A stretch of DNA of 64,000 bases from Fallopia convolvulus. Taxonomy: Eukaryota > Streptophyta > Magnoliopsida > Caryophyllales > Polygonaceae. The stretch's first letter is position 1. Each line of letters begins with the position of its first letter. Position numbers and translations under genes: made by a program. The notes under the pieces are model-generated. The model made no database searches and was not told the origin of the DNA. It was given only the letters and a program-made list of their open reading frames with translations. Positions 22,031 to 33,056 of this stretch are shown here, in pieces. The stretch is taken from NCBI GenBank assembly GCA_964016875.1, contig OZ024724.1, forward strand, positions 23,172,200-23,236,199, in the 5' to 3' direction.

Positions 22031-25000
22031 TGTGACACCCCTATACCCTATGACGTATACTTCATAAAACTTATCTCTTATATAAGCAGATAATTCACAT
22101 AAACCAACTATTCATGTGAGCCCATAGCAGACATTAACAACCATAAAAGGTTGCACACACACACACAACTATATGTCTTTACTTTTATACTAATACATCT
22201 GTCACTCTAACTTCTGTTACAACACATATGTATATGATGTAAAATGAGGAGGAGAAGGTTGCACAAAGCTTCAGCTGGCCGACCTGTATAAATGTGACCT
22301 CTAAAAGAGATACACACCAATAAGTTCTAGTTGAGCTTGAAAAAAATTATTTTGCGATTTACGTGAGTCGCATACTCAGTGAACATAAACCATCATCAAT
22401 TATTTCACACAGAGTCAAACATTTAATCCATGTACATATACATACATATTATACATATGTCATATAGGAATTTACTATGTAAATGCAAAAGCCGATGTAT
22501 CTGATTTATTATTCTGTGAACTGTTCAAGCCTGAATCTGCCCCGGGTTTCCATTACCGACTCTTTTCCATATACCAACTTTTCTTTTTTTTTCCCTTTTT
22601 TTCCATTACCGCCATTACCGACTTTTAGGCATCTTAGGCCTCATTTGCTCAATTACCATCTCTTGGGCATCTCAGGCCTCATGTATGACCCGTAGGTCTC
22701 TTTTGTATATAAATTCAGGGCAAGATAGTCACAGATCCTTTTAATCTCATGCAATATGTTATGCAATCAAGTGCATCCTATAACCATATATCATATGTCA
22801 TCTGTTGGCATACCTTCTGTGCAAACAACTCTGGAAATTTCAGAGCTATCACATCTATCCATATAATACATATAGCTCATATAGCACATATATTCATATA
22901 CCTCATATACCACATATATCGCATATATCCATATATTCATATTTCACATATAGCAGTACTTAGGGTTGAATCTCCGGTCTATACTCACCTGTTTAAAGTA
23001 GATATTATATTTCTCCCCCTTGACTCTGACCACGGTCTATTACTTGTGCTCTTATATATAACCTGTTAAGGCAAAGTTCCCTTGTCCCTTTGGGTTTTGA
23101 TGATAACAAACCCTTGGCATTTGATATGTTCTATGAAGTGTTTCAGGGAAGGAATTGTCCAAGGGAACAATGAAAGGAACTGTTCCTCTAACTAGAGGGA
23201 ACAGTGATGGAAACTGTGAAGTTGAAGGTTCCAAGAGAAGCAAAACAAAGAAGGTAGATTCAAGGGAACAATGAAAGGAACTGTTCATCTAACTAGAGAG
23301 AACAGAACTGTGAAGTTCAAGGCTCCAAGAGAAGCAAGACAAAGAATGAAGATTCAAGGGAACGATGAAAGGAACTATTCCCTTGATAGAGGGAACAATA
23401 AAGGGAACTCTCAGTGTAATAGGATGACACTGTTCCCTTGACAACTGAAAATGATAGAAAAACCAAGAAGAAGGAACACTGAAGGGAACACTAGTGTAAT
23501 ATGATGGGAACTGTTCCCATCTAGGGAATATGATGGGAACAATGAAGTTTCAAAGATCAAAGGAATAGTGATGGGAACGCTAGTGTAATATAAGGAACTG
23601 AGGGAACATGATGGGAACAGTGAAGTTTCAAAGCTCAAAGGAACAATGATGGGAACGCCAGTGCAATATGAGGAGTTGTTCCCATCCAGGAACATGATGG
23701 GAACAATGAAGGTTCAAGGCTCAAAGGAACAGTGAAGGGAATGACAATGTAATGTGAAGGAACTGCTCCCATCCAAGGAATAGCTCCCCAAGACCAAAGC
23801 TCCAGGAGAAGAAAGACTCAAAGGAACAATGAAGGGAACTATCAGTGTAATATGAAGGAACTGTTCATATCCAAGGAACAGTTCCTCAAGAGAAAAGCTC
23901 CAGGAGAAGAAACAATCAAGGGAACAATGAAGGGAACTCTCAGTGTAAAATGAAGGAACTGTTCCCATCTAAGGGAACTCACAAGCCAGTCCAAAAAACA
24001 CATCAACGAGAAATACGGAGACATGTTCCTGACAAAACAGAGGAACAGTCCATGCATCAGACTGAGCCTATTCATCCAACGGCTTGATGAGCTTCAAGAG
24101 TTGACCAAATTCAAAACAAGAGTCACATGTTGAGAAAGTACATACTTGGGGAACAAGACAAGGGCAATCTTGACAGTTCCCAAGTTGAGGATTGGGGAGC
24201 AAGGCTCTTTAGATATAAATAGTGAACAAGCCCAAGAGAAAAATCCACCCCTTCAGAAATCCAAAAAGACAAGAGCATTAAGAGAGAGAAGGTGGTCGAC
24301 GACGAGTGTTTGATCTCAGCCACGGCGAGGAAGAAGTTCCCAGGAGCAAGGGAACTGTGATAGTCAAGTCCAAGTGTAAGAGGGAAGGAAGACATTCCCA
24401 GGAGGAAGGGAACTGTGATAGTGAAGTCCAGGTGTAAGGTTTGGTTTACTTGTCTTAGTTGAGTTGTTTGCTTAGGAACTTGGTTGAGAAGACTCATTAG
24501 TGTTGCTAGAGTTAGGTAGAACTCGTAGGAACAGAGAAGTTTGAGTCTTGCCTGTTGTTACTAAGGAACAATCAATAAAACAAGTAAGTCATTCAAAATC
24601 CTCCAAGGGCGGTAGAGGTTTACCCATTCAACTAGTTGGTTGAAGTGGGGTTCCTCTATAAGGAACTGTGTCCCTTTACTTATCTTATGCTTTTGGTTCT
24701 TGTTCCTTATAATTTCTTGAATTGTTCCCTTAATATTCTTTGTTCCTATACTTCCATATTGTTATCTTCTTTGTGCCTATCACCTGCATATTTATTTGTT
24801 ATTCCGCTGCCCAAGGAACAGTTCCCATAACTGTTCCTTGACTCTATTCTAACACACAACTTTCCAACATAACCCAATGCAAATTAGGCTATTTAATCTT
24901 ACAAATCCTAACCCCAAATGCAATAAAATGCCAGAATGCATTATAACTTTTTGTGCATAATTCCAAATCCTTTAAAACTTGACAACAATAAACTATATAT

Positions 25001-25688
25001 ATAGAAGAACATTTTTCTAGTTCAAACCTTTCTGAAAAACTTGATCAAAGGGCTCCCTAATATCATTACAAAGCAAAACCCTAATATTACTCTGAAATCT
25101 TTTACCGAATATAAATCCCATATCGAAAACACCCTCTAGGAACTATAAATCAACTGATTTTCAAATCAAAATCAATTGTAGATCTAGATCTGGAAAAATT
25201 AGGAAAATCCAGATAAAACATTAACTAATTAAAAACTTACCAAATCAAGCTTGTACTTCAGGATTAAAACCCGATTGAAGAGATCTTGTACCAGATCCAG
25301 CAAAAACAACCAAAACCTTTTCTTTCTCTCGAACTCCTTCTCTGTGCCTTTCTTTTCTTCTTCTTTATTATCTTTTTTTTTTGTTTTCTTAATTGAAAAG
25401 TGATCAAAGATAACATATTTATATATGTTGGAAGTCGGCAAAACCGAAGTCGGTAGAATATTTCCAAAATTGCGATTTCAACCCTCAAATCTCCTTTACT
25501 ACAAACTTCACCCTTAAATAATTATTAATTAAATTTTTCTTAAAAACTTTTTAAAATATAATAAACTTAATTAGAAAATAAATATTACTTTTAAAAACTC
25601 ACTATATATCATGCTAATATGCTATGCATATGCTATTAATATTATACGAATGCAGTATGACGTATGCTTTTTGGTCGGGGATGTTACA
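22031..25688 (-). repeat. Tek-3 3' LTR (left), with nested Sirevirus solo LTR
   Basis: It aligns with the right LTR except for a 1.8-kb insertion at 23064-24869 and about 575 bp (22476-23045) that the right copy lacks. The latter holds a degenerate CATATA-rich array at 22855-22955. A short (CA)n tract lies near 22155. Ends TGTGACACC and GATGTTACA are intact. Confidence 0.85.
23064..24869 (+). mobile_element. Sirevirus solo LTR, 1.8 kb (TSD TAACC)
   Basis: It runs TGTTAAGG to CCAACA, flanked by TAACC at 23059-23063 and 24870-24874; the other Tek-3 LTR has one TAACC there. The 3' third matches the Sirevirus LTR at 9243-10300. U3 (23150-23980) is an array of related blocks of about 85-120 bp, rich in GGGAAC and GTTCCC, including a 19-bp palindrome GATGGGAACTGTTCCCATC (23502-23520). 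A TATA box (ATATAAAT) is at 24212-24220. Confidence 0.88.
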
Positions 25689-25701
25689 TTTCTCCCCCTC
25701 T
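25689..25701 (-). promoter_or_regulatory. Tek-3 polypurine tract
   Basis: Minus-strand AGAGGGGGAGAAA lies directly before the LTR start TGTAACATCCCC. It would be the plus-strand primer. The TTTGAGGACAAAATCC just upstream resembles the conserved pre-LTR sequence of Del/Tekay elements. Confidence 0.75.
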
Positions 25702-26020
25702 ATAAGGATTTTGTCCTCAAAGTTCGTTATCTCTTCATATGACTTTCTCATTTTGTTCTTAGTTTCACAAGTCGTTTCCTTTATACCATGTAACTGTTTG
25801 ATTCTTTAATCTGCTATCATGATCGGTCGTCTATGAAGCTCAGATTCTCTAAAAGCTGGACTTCTGAATCTTTTAACACATGAGACGGAACAGATCAATA
25901 TCGATGTAGCATACTAACATGGAAAAATCATGAATCTGAGCTAATTCTGAAGATAATGCTAATCTGTATGCCAAACATCAATATGTCATCCTGAATAACA
26001 AATGGCATATCTTTACCTTG
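25702..26020 (-). pseudogene. Tek-3 integrase remnant fused to chromodomain-like end
   Basis: Reading the minus strand, a short segment like the start of integrase (FVIQDDILMF) is followed almost at once by the integrase C-terminal FHVSMLHRY motif, then SHVL-x-x-SEVQLLENLSF and a decayed chromodomain-like end. The HHCC and DDE core is missing, a deletion of roughly 1 kb whose junction lies near 25945. Several stops are present. The FHVSML-R-Y and EVQL motifs are typical of chromoviruses. Confidence 0.55.
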
Positions 26021-26868
26021 TCAAACAAGTTCTATAATTTCTGCCAACTTTCCATCTGTTACTTGTGCATCTTTAGTTTTCTGTCTCAGCACTGGCCAAA
26101 TCTCAAAAGTAGCAATCAGTACTCCAATTGTATCAAGCTGTAGTCTAGCATTTAGACGTCGTAAAGCAATCAAATCTGATAATAAAGTCATGTGCATATT
26201 TGCCATCATACCACTGAACTTTCGACTCAAAGCATCTGCTACAACATTAGCGTTTTCTATATGATACTCAACTGTACAATCATAATCTTTTAGTAGTTCC
26301 ATCCAACGTTGTTGTCTCATGTTCAACTGCTTTTGTCTCATCAAATACATCAAACTCTTATGATCTATAAATATTTGAAATGTTTCTCCATATAGATAAT
26401 GTCGCTAAATCTTTAAGGTGAATACTTTTGTTGCCAACTCTAAATCATGTATAGGATAAGAAACCTCATGTGATTGATATTGTCATAATGCATAGGCAGT
26501 TAGTTTTCCATCCAGCATAAAAACGCAGTCAAGACTCAGATATAAAGCATCAGTGTAAATACCAAATCCTCTTGTAATCTGTAAGAATTCTCAGTATTAC
26601 TATTGTAGTCAGACAGTGCTTTAACTTATCAAAGCTCTGTTGGAACACCGAATACCAATGGAATTGAGCATTCTTTCATAGCAATTTAGTGAGTGGTGCA
26701 GCTATAATAGAGAATCATTCCACTAATAGTCTGTAGTATCCAGCCATACTAAGAAAGATACGAACTTTTGTAACTATAGTTGATGCTTTCCAGTTTACCA
26801 CTACTTCAAACTTTTTAGAATCAATCCTCTATACCTCTTCTAGATACTATATGTCCTAAAAATACCAT
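26021..26868 (-). pseudogene. Tek-3 RT thumb and RNase H, frameshifted
   Basis: From the Ath-4 junction downward the minus strand encodes HMVFLGHIVS, the RT thumb with W-x-GYYR, then RNase H (Y-x-DA, a Y-x-IHDLELA segment) and the open part 26353-26021 with LNMRQQRWMELLKDYDC and ANVVADALSRK. These are standard Ty3/gypsy motifs. Many frameshifts and stops make it nonfunctional. Together with 35469-36430 it made one pol gene before Ath-4 arrived; joined across ATGAT, the reading continues as CEFWLDH-MVFLGH. Confidence 0.75.
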
Positions 26869-26873
26869 ATGAT

Positions 26874-28254
26874 TGATAGAGCATATAGATGTAGTTGTTA
26901 GAGCATGTTTTTATTCTCGTTTTATGCATTTTTAGCTAGGATTTCATTCTAAGTTTAGATTAGGTTTTATTTTCGTTTAGTTCGGAATCTACGCGTCTTT
27001 GTGCATAATTGCAGGTCGGATGGTGGAAGATGGTAGATGGAAATCTTAGGACGGACCTCGGGACGCGTAGGAGGCATTGGAAATGAAGATCGAGGCAAAG
27101 GATTACAAAGGCAAGAAGTGAAGGCCAAATCGTGGAGTGAAGCCAAGACCGCGCCGAGAGGAGCCGACTTTCTGTGGCGTCAGCGCGGGCAAACCCGGGA
27201 GAGCGCGGTCGCGCTCTCATGTGCCACAAACCGCGCTCTGGCGCGTCGACGCGGCGTGGACTTGGGCTTTGCGAGATCTTGTGGGCCGACTTTCTTAATG
27301 TTTATTTGGATATTTTTAGATCTTTTGGATATTTTAGCATGATATAAATACTTTCTCTAGGTTTTATTTTGGATCTTATGCTATCTTTTTGAGTTTTATG
27401 CAATTTGGAGATTTGAGGGAGACAAAAACCCTAGTTTTGCAATTGAAGATCAATTTGACTTTTGTAAGTTTTGTTTTTCTTCAATGACAATTTCTAGCTA
27501 ATTTTCTCATGTCCAACTAGTTAGTTGAAGTTGTATGCATGATTGTTTGTGAGATTTGAATTATTTTAGTTTGCCTTGACTAGATTGAATCTCTCCATGC
27601 TTGATTGATTAAATTCACTTAGGATTATAATAGCTTGATCACCTATTCTACTTCTAGGTTGAATTACAACTAGAATAATTAAATAGACGGTGGAATTTGA
27701 TTATTCATGGATGGATCCTTTGATTAAACTTATAGACGGTGGAATAAGGTTAATCAAAGGCGGAGAATTTAATCACAAGATTTCGTGAATAGACGGTGGA
27801 ATTCATGAATATTGTTTCTATTGAATGCTTTGAACATTAATTGCATGATCAATTTGACATAGAAGGTTTTCTAGGTTAATTAGTTAAAAGGTTGTTAAAG
27901 ACGGTGTATATTAACAACCACAATAAGCTTGAATTCATAAATTCACAATAGATTAGTCAAGGGAAATTGAAATAAGGATAATCGATGATCAAAACTCATG
28001 TATGCAATGGATACGAAACTAGTTGGACGCTTTTCTCCATATTTGAATCTCAACTTATTTTATTTGCTTTGCTTTAATTAGTTTAATTGCTTAGATTGTT
28101 AGATCGAAACCATAAAACCCCCCTTTTCTCTTAGTAATATTATTTAAATACGAATAATCTGAGTCCCTGTGGGTTCGACCCTTGCTTCCACTATACCTAG
28201 GTTAGGAAGTTAGGAATTTTCTTTGGCAGTGCTTTTATAGCGACGTAAAAGTGC
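26874..28254 (+). repeat. Ath-4 5' LTR, 3' end fused to RT
   Basis: It starts TGATAGAG next to the target duplication and matches the 3' LTR up to AAAAGTGC at about 28254, where RT coding sequence follows directly. The last approximately 6 bases (TCGTCA in the 3' LTR) and the primer site are missing. The first bases differ slightly from the 3' LTR (TGCTTAGATG). Confidence 0.88.
27165..27350 (+). promoter_or_regulatory. Ath-4 LTR promoter: palindrome cluster and TATA box
   Basis: A 9-2-9 palindrome GAGAGCGCGGTCGCGCTCTC is at 27199-27218, flanked by partial copies (AGCGCGGG, CCGCGCTCTGGCGCG). The TATA box GATATAAATA is at 27341-27350, roughly 90 bp downstream of the cluster. The same module is in the 3' LTR (34401-34420) and again before the env-like ORF (30875-30894). 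Confidence 0.6.
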
Positions 28255-29145
28255 CCATTTGGCACATTCGCTTACAGAAGAATGCCATTTGGTCTATGTA
28301 ATTCACCCGCAACTTTCCAAAGGTGTATGGTCAGTATATTTTCTGAATACATAGAGAACTTCATTGAAGTCTTTATGGATGATTTCACCGTTCATGGCAA
28401 TGAATTTGATTCTTGTTTAACTCACTTGACACTTGTGCTAAAACGTTGTGAAGAAACTAACCTTTGTCTTAATTCTGAAAAATGCCATTTTATGGTAGAG
28501 CAGGGCATAGTGTTAGGTCATATAGTGTCATCTAAAGGGATTGAAGTTGATAAGGCAAAGGTTGAAGTAATTCAATCCTTGCCTTATCCTACTAATGTTC
28601 GGGAAGTACGTTCTTTTCTTGGTCATGCAGGTTTTTACCGCAGGTTCATTAAAGACTTCTCCAAGATCGCTTCACCCCTTTGTGAGTTACTCAAGAAGGA
28701 TGTGACCTTTGACTTTAATGAAGCTTGTAAAAAAGCTTTTGATGAGTTGAAGGCTCGCCTCACCACTGCACCAATAATTCAACCCCCAGATTGGTCCCTA
28801 CCTTTTGAACTGATGTGTGATGCAAGCGACTATGCGGTAGGAGCAGTTTTGGGCCAAAAGATTGGTAAGGCTTCTCATGTTATCCATTATGCTTCTATGA
28901 CTCTTAATGAAGAACAGAAAAATTATTACACCACCGAGAAGGAACTCTTGGCGGTGGTGTTTGCTTTGGAAAAGTTTCGGTCTTATTTGCTAGGTACAAA
29001 GGTGATCGTCTACACGGATCATGCAGCCCTTCGTTACTTGTTGACGAAGAAGGAGGCAAAGCCCAGGTTGATTAGATGGATCTTATTGAGATCAAAGACA
29101 AAAAGGGGGCGGAAAACGTGGTGGCGGATCATCTTAGTCGCTTAG
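28252..29145 (+). CDS. Ath-4 reverse transcriptase (C-terminal half) and RNase H
   Basis: The reading frame is already open at the LTR junction: TGC at 28252 starts CPFGTFAYRR before the MPFGLCN motif. RT catalytic residues appear as FMDDF (about 28372-28386). RNase H follows, with CDASDYAVGAVL (about 28818), TEKELLAVV (28936-28962) and VYTDHAALRYL (29008-29040). The frame shifts near 29076, after the RLIRW motif, into the integrase frame. The first half of RT with the upstream catalytic Asp is deleted, so it cannot be active. Athila pol is the best family match from neighbours and from the tRNA-Asp-type relatives. Confidence 0.85.
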   Translation, partial: CPFGTFAYRRMPFGLCNSPATFQRCMVSIFSEYIENFIEVFMDDFTVHGNEFDSCLTHLTLVLKRCEETNLCLNSEKCHFMVEQGIVLGHIVSSKGIEVDKAKVEVIQSLPYPTNVREVRSFLGHAGFYRRFIKDFSKIASPLCELLKKDVTFDFNEACKKAFDELKARLTTAPIIQPPDWSLPFELMCDASDYAVGAVLGQKIGKASHVIHYASMTLNEEQKNYYTTEKELLAVVFALEKFRSYLLGTKVIVYTDHAALRYLLTKKEAKPRLIRWILLRSKTKRGRKTWWRIILVA

Positions 29146-30524
29146 TTCATGAGGGGGAACGATGTGCTCAAATCACACCGATTAGAGAAGAATTTCCAGA
29201 TGACACCTTGTTTTCGGTACGTGTAATTCAACCTTGGTATGCTCATTTGGTAAATTTTCTTGTTTCGAGTGTGTTTCCTCCTAGCTTTAGCAAGGCTCAA
29301 AGGGATAAACTCAAGAGTGAAGCACGGTATTATGTGTGGGACGATCCATATCTTTGGAAACATTGTTCCGATCAGGTAATCCGGCGTTGTCTTCCGGATA
29401 ATGAGGTAACTTCAGTTTTATCATTTTGTCATTCTTATGCTTGTGGGGGGCATTTCAGTGCTAAGAAAACCGCTAGGAAATTATTGGATGCAGGATTCTT
29501 TTGGCCTACTATCTTTCGGGATGCTTATGCCTTTTGCAAATCCTGTGACCGATGCCAAAGGGTCGGAAATATATCCCGAAGGGATGAAATGCCTCAAACT
29601 TCAATTATCTTTTGTGAGGTATTTGATTTTTGGGGTATAGATTTCATGGTCCCCTTTCCTAGCTCTTACGGGAATATTTATATTTAATTAGCGGTGGACT
29701 ACGTTTCCAAATGGGTGGAAGCGAAGGCCACCAGGACTGATGATTCCCGAGTTGTGGCAGATTTTTTGAAGGCGCATATATTCTCAAGATTTGGGATTCC
29801 TAGAGTGTTAATTAGTGACAAGGGATCCCATTTTTGCAACCGAACGGTCAGTGCGCTCTTGAAGAAATATCATGTCACACACAGGATTTCTACAGCCTAC
29901 CACCCACAAACGAATGGCCAAGCTGAGGTATCTAACAGAGAGATCAAAGCCATTCTTGAGAAGACGGTGTCGCCAAACCGGAAGGATTGGAGTATTCGCT
30001 TAGACGTTGCTTTATGGGTGTATAGGACGGCTTACAAAACACCGATTGGAATGTCGCCTTTTCGGTTGGTGTTTGGTAAAGCTTGTCATCTTCCGGTGGA
30101 GATCCAACACCGAGCTTATTGGGCTGTGAAGAATTGTAGTCTGCAGATGGATGAAGCCGGTGAGTTGAGGAAGCTTCAATTGCAAGAGATTGAGGAATTA
30201 CGGTTAGAAGCTTATGACAACGCGGCCATATACAAGGAGAAGACCAAAGCATGGCATGACAAGAAAATATGGAGGAAAAGTTTTCAGGTAGGTGATAAAG
30301 TTTTGCTATATCAATCTAGACTCAAACTTTTTCCAGGTAAGCTGAGGTCGAGATGGACGGGGCCGTTCGTAGTAGCTCAGACATATCCTCATGGTGCGGT
30401 GGAAATATATGATGAAGCCACTCATTCGCTACAAAAGGTGAATGGTCAGCGTTTGAAGCCGTATTTTGAAGGATTTAGCAATGCTATTCTTGAAGAAATG
30501 GTTTTGAACGAACCAAACAAATGA
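29076..30524 (+). CDS. Ath-4 integrase, one in-frame stop
   Basis: It starts in the RNase H tail (KDKKGAENVVADHLSRL), then the HHCC zinc finger (H-x-H around 29430-29455, CKSCDRC at 29541). The core has the first Asp in FWGIDF (29630-29645), Asp in SDKGSHF (29815-29835) and Glu in NGQAEVSNREIK (29914-29948), so D, D and E are all present. The C-terminal domain has GDKVLLYQSRLK and a WTGPFVV segment. A single in-frame TAA at 29685 divides 203 and 276 residues in the same frame; one base change explains it. The rest is clean, in line with a recent insertion. Confidence 0.88.
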
Positions 30525-30590
30525 GCGGTAATGCGTCAAGCTAATGACGTTAAACAAGCGCTTCTTGGGAGGCAACCCAAGCTTTGTTTT
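30525..30590 (+). other. Conserved segment after integrase stop
   Basis: In frame after the TGA at 30522 the sequence still reads RQANDVKQALLGRQPKL up to another TGA. The nucleotides include AAGCGCTTCTTGGGAGGCAA (30555-30574), shared with Ath-1 (20112-20131, minus). This is either the old C-terminus of pol, cut off by a recent stop, or a conserved RNA element. Confidence 0.55.
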
Positions 30591-30779
30591 TGATTTTTAT
30601 TTTATTTTCTAGATCTAGTGTGTTTTTGGTTTGTTTTTGTGTGGTTTTCGGTTTGTTTTTGTTTTTCTTAGTTGGAGGTAGAGTCGGAAAACAGGTACAT
30701 GCGGTACGAGGAGGTCACGACGGCCTTGCATTCATGGCCCGGGAATGAGCAAATCGAGGCCGAGTTACTAAGGCCGGAA

Positions 30780-30990
30780 CGCGGTTACACCCGGCCAGAG
30801 CGCCCCCGCGCAATGACACTCAAACCGCGCCCCGGAAGGCGAACTTTCTGAGGTCGGAGCGCGGGCAGACTCGGGAGAGCGCGACCGCGCTCTCAGGGGT
30901 GCCAAACCGCGCCCCGGCCGGGTTTGGCGCATTAAACCCGAAAACACCCATATTTTTTCGATTCCCTTCTTCTTCCTCATAAATCCGCCG
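30780..30990 (+). promoter_or_regulatory. Candidate internal promoter for the Ath-4 env-like gene
   Basis: Positions 30840-30922 align with the LTR U3 at 27165-27246 at roughly 80% by eye, including the palindrome GAGAGCGCGACCGCGCTCTC (30875-30894), the exact reverse complement of the LTR word. A TATA-like CTCATAAATCC lies about 85 bp downstream (30977-30987), followed by a C/T-rich leader. It stands 460 bp upstream of the env-like ATG. Confidence 0.5.
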
Positions 30991-31090
30991 CACCTACTCT
31001 CCCTTCGCCACCATTGAAGCTCCCCATTCAAGCTCCATTGAAGATCAAAACTCCAAATCAAGCCCGGATTTGCACTCCTAGTCATCAAAC

Positions 31091-31445
31091 AAGTAATATT
31101 TCTCACTTTTCTCTTCAAATTTCATCCAAAAATTGAAGATCTCAACCTAAAATTTTCTAAATTAGGTTTTGCATAAAAACCTCAATTTAAGGGATTTGTA
31201 GGCCAAACTTCTTCAATTTGAGTTTAGATTCATCAATATTAGCATGATTATGAGTTAGTTTCATGTCTAGAACTTGAAAATTCCATAATTTCGAAATTAA
31301 TCAATTTTCATGCTAATTAATCTAGGTTAGTGGGGGAAGAGAGAGTTTTGAGAGCAGTTATTGTCTATTATTACTTGTTTGGTGGATTGCTCTTGCCGGG
31401 GCAATCGAATTGTGCTTGTTTGTGGTGTTTTTGATTGTTGTGTAG
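31091..31445 (+). other. Candidate leader intron of the Ath-4 env-like gene
   Basis: The donor-like ACAAGTAATAT at 31089-31099 and the acceptor TTGATTGTTGTGTAG ending at 31445 bracket an AT-rich ORF-free interval. The env-like ATG follows 13 bases later. Ath-0 has an equivalent donor and acceptor. Inferred. Confidence 0.42.
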
Positions 31446-31457
31446 GTGACAAAAATT

Positions 31458-33056
31458 ATGGGTCGTGCCAAGGTTCCCGCCAATGCATCTTCATCGGGAC
31501 CTAGTCGTCCTCAAAGAGCAACTAGAACAACCCGAGCGACATCAACTAGAGCTCAAAATGTTGCACCCTCTTCCTCTCGATCCCGAGCTCCACCTAGAGC
31601 TTCTTCCTCAAGCAATGAGATTACACCGGCAACTTATGGTCTTCATTTCCGGGACATGAGGCATCTAGACCGGTTTGATCAATTGAAAGAGCGTGAAATC
31701 CAAGCTCCGAGATATATTGATTGGGATTTGTTGAAGGAGTTGGGTTTAGCTAGAGAATTGGGGAATATTGTGTTTAATCACAACTTGACTATGTTGAGCA
31801 TGAGATTGCCAGTTTACCATAGCCTTGTGTTGGAGTTCTTGAGCACATTGGAGGCTCATATCTTAGAGGGGCGATTTGCTAATGAAGGGCGATGCAATTT
31901 TCAGCTAGGTGGGATGATGAGAAGCATGATTCTTAATGATATCAACAAGCTGTTCAGATTTACCACATACCATAAGAATGTTGATATATGGGAGTCTAGA
32001 GCCACTTTTATGGATGATGAAAAGTGGGCTCTTCTTTCGGGGACTGATGAGTACTTGGCTTCTAAAACCAAGGCGTTTGGAATTTCTCATCCGATAATTC
32101 GAATTCTTCAGAGGTTCTTTGCTCACTCTATTACAGGCAGAGGAGAGGGTGAGAATAACTGTCCTAGGAAGGATATCTTTCTCCTTCGAGGTATTCTGAA
32201 AGGGCAAGAGGTTGATTTCGGTGCAGCTATGATGCATAACATGGAGCTCATGGTTAAGAGAAATACTGGTCGGATCGCTGTGGGTGGTATCATCACCAAA
32301 TTTGCCCAACACTTTAATATTGATTTGGAGCAGTGTGTGGGTAGGATTGATCCTCTTCCAATGAACTTGCTTTCCTATAACAAGATGAAGGTGTTATTTG
32401 TGAAGAACAATCGGTACTATTGGGTGCTAGGAAATAGCTCTTTTGCTATGAAGTTACCTAATCCAGAGCGGGTGAAGATAGAGGTTGGTTTGGACAATGC
32501 TTGAACATGTCTCATTCATCCTCAAGATGGTGATTTACCGGTTTCAGAAGTGATTGGAGGGACAAAGAGGAGAAAGAAATCAAGGAGTGAGGTTGAGGAA
32601 GCTAGCACTTCCATGGATGTCGATGAGGAGGACGAGGATGAGGAGTTTGAAGCTGCTCCTGAAGATATTGCAGCGGAAGATGATGATGGGGAAAATGATG
32701 AAGATGATGATGAGCACAATGAAGTGCCACCAATTCAGGAGTTTGAGCAACAAGGCCTAGGTGGTAACATGTCTACCACCCAATACAACCATTTGGTGGA
32801 ATTGATGGGAGGCTTATCTACACAAGTGAGTGGCTTGCACACTCGTATGGATGGCATGGAGGCTGATTTCAACCATTTCCGGGGTTATGCTACGAGCCAT
32901 TTTGATTATGTTGATGAGCAGACCCGGTACTTGCATTAGAGGATGGACACATACACGCCTGAGCAGGGTTATCAGCCGTATGCTTATCAGCCTTATCCTG
33001 GATATCCAGCTCCTGAGTGGCCATACCCAGGATACCCACCACCACCATCAGAGTAG
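31458..33056 (+). pseudogene. Ath-4 env-like (ATHILA ORF-1) gene with two in-frame stops
   Basis: ATG 31458 starts a Ser/Arg/Thr/Ala-rich basic N-terminus (about 55 residues), followed by the conserved helical domain with P-x-YHSL-x-x-EFLSTLEAH (about residues 115-135). The same frame passes a TGA (32502) into a nuclear-localisation-like KRRKKSR (about 32562-32585), an acidic stretch (32610-32715) and a helical segment (32775-32930). It then passes a TAG (32937) into a Tyr/Pro-rich tail with repeated YP and PGYP, ending at 33054. Ath-0 has the same order. No transmembrane helix is evident. It sits where Athila elements carry the env-like ORF. Confidence 0.75.

Noticed and set aside
22855..22955. 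Possible CRISPR-like or satellite array
   Set aside because: Degenerate CATATA runs without fixed repeat and spacer units; simple AT-rich low complexity in a plant LTR.
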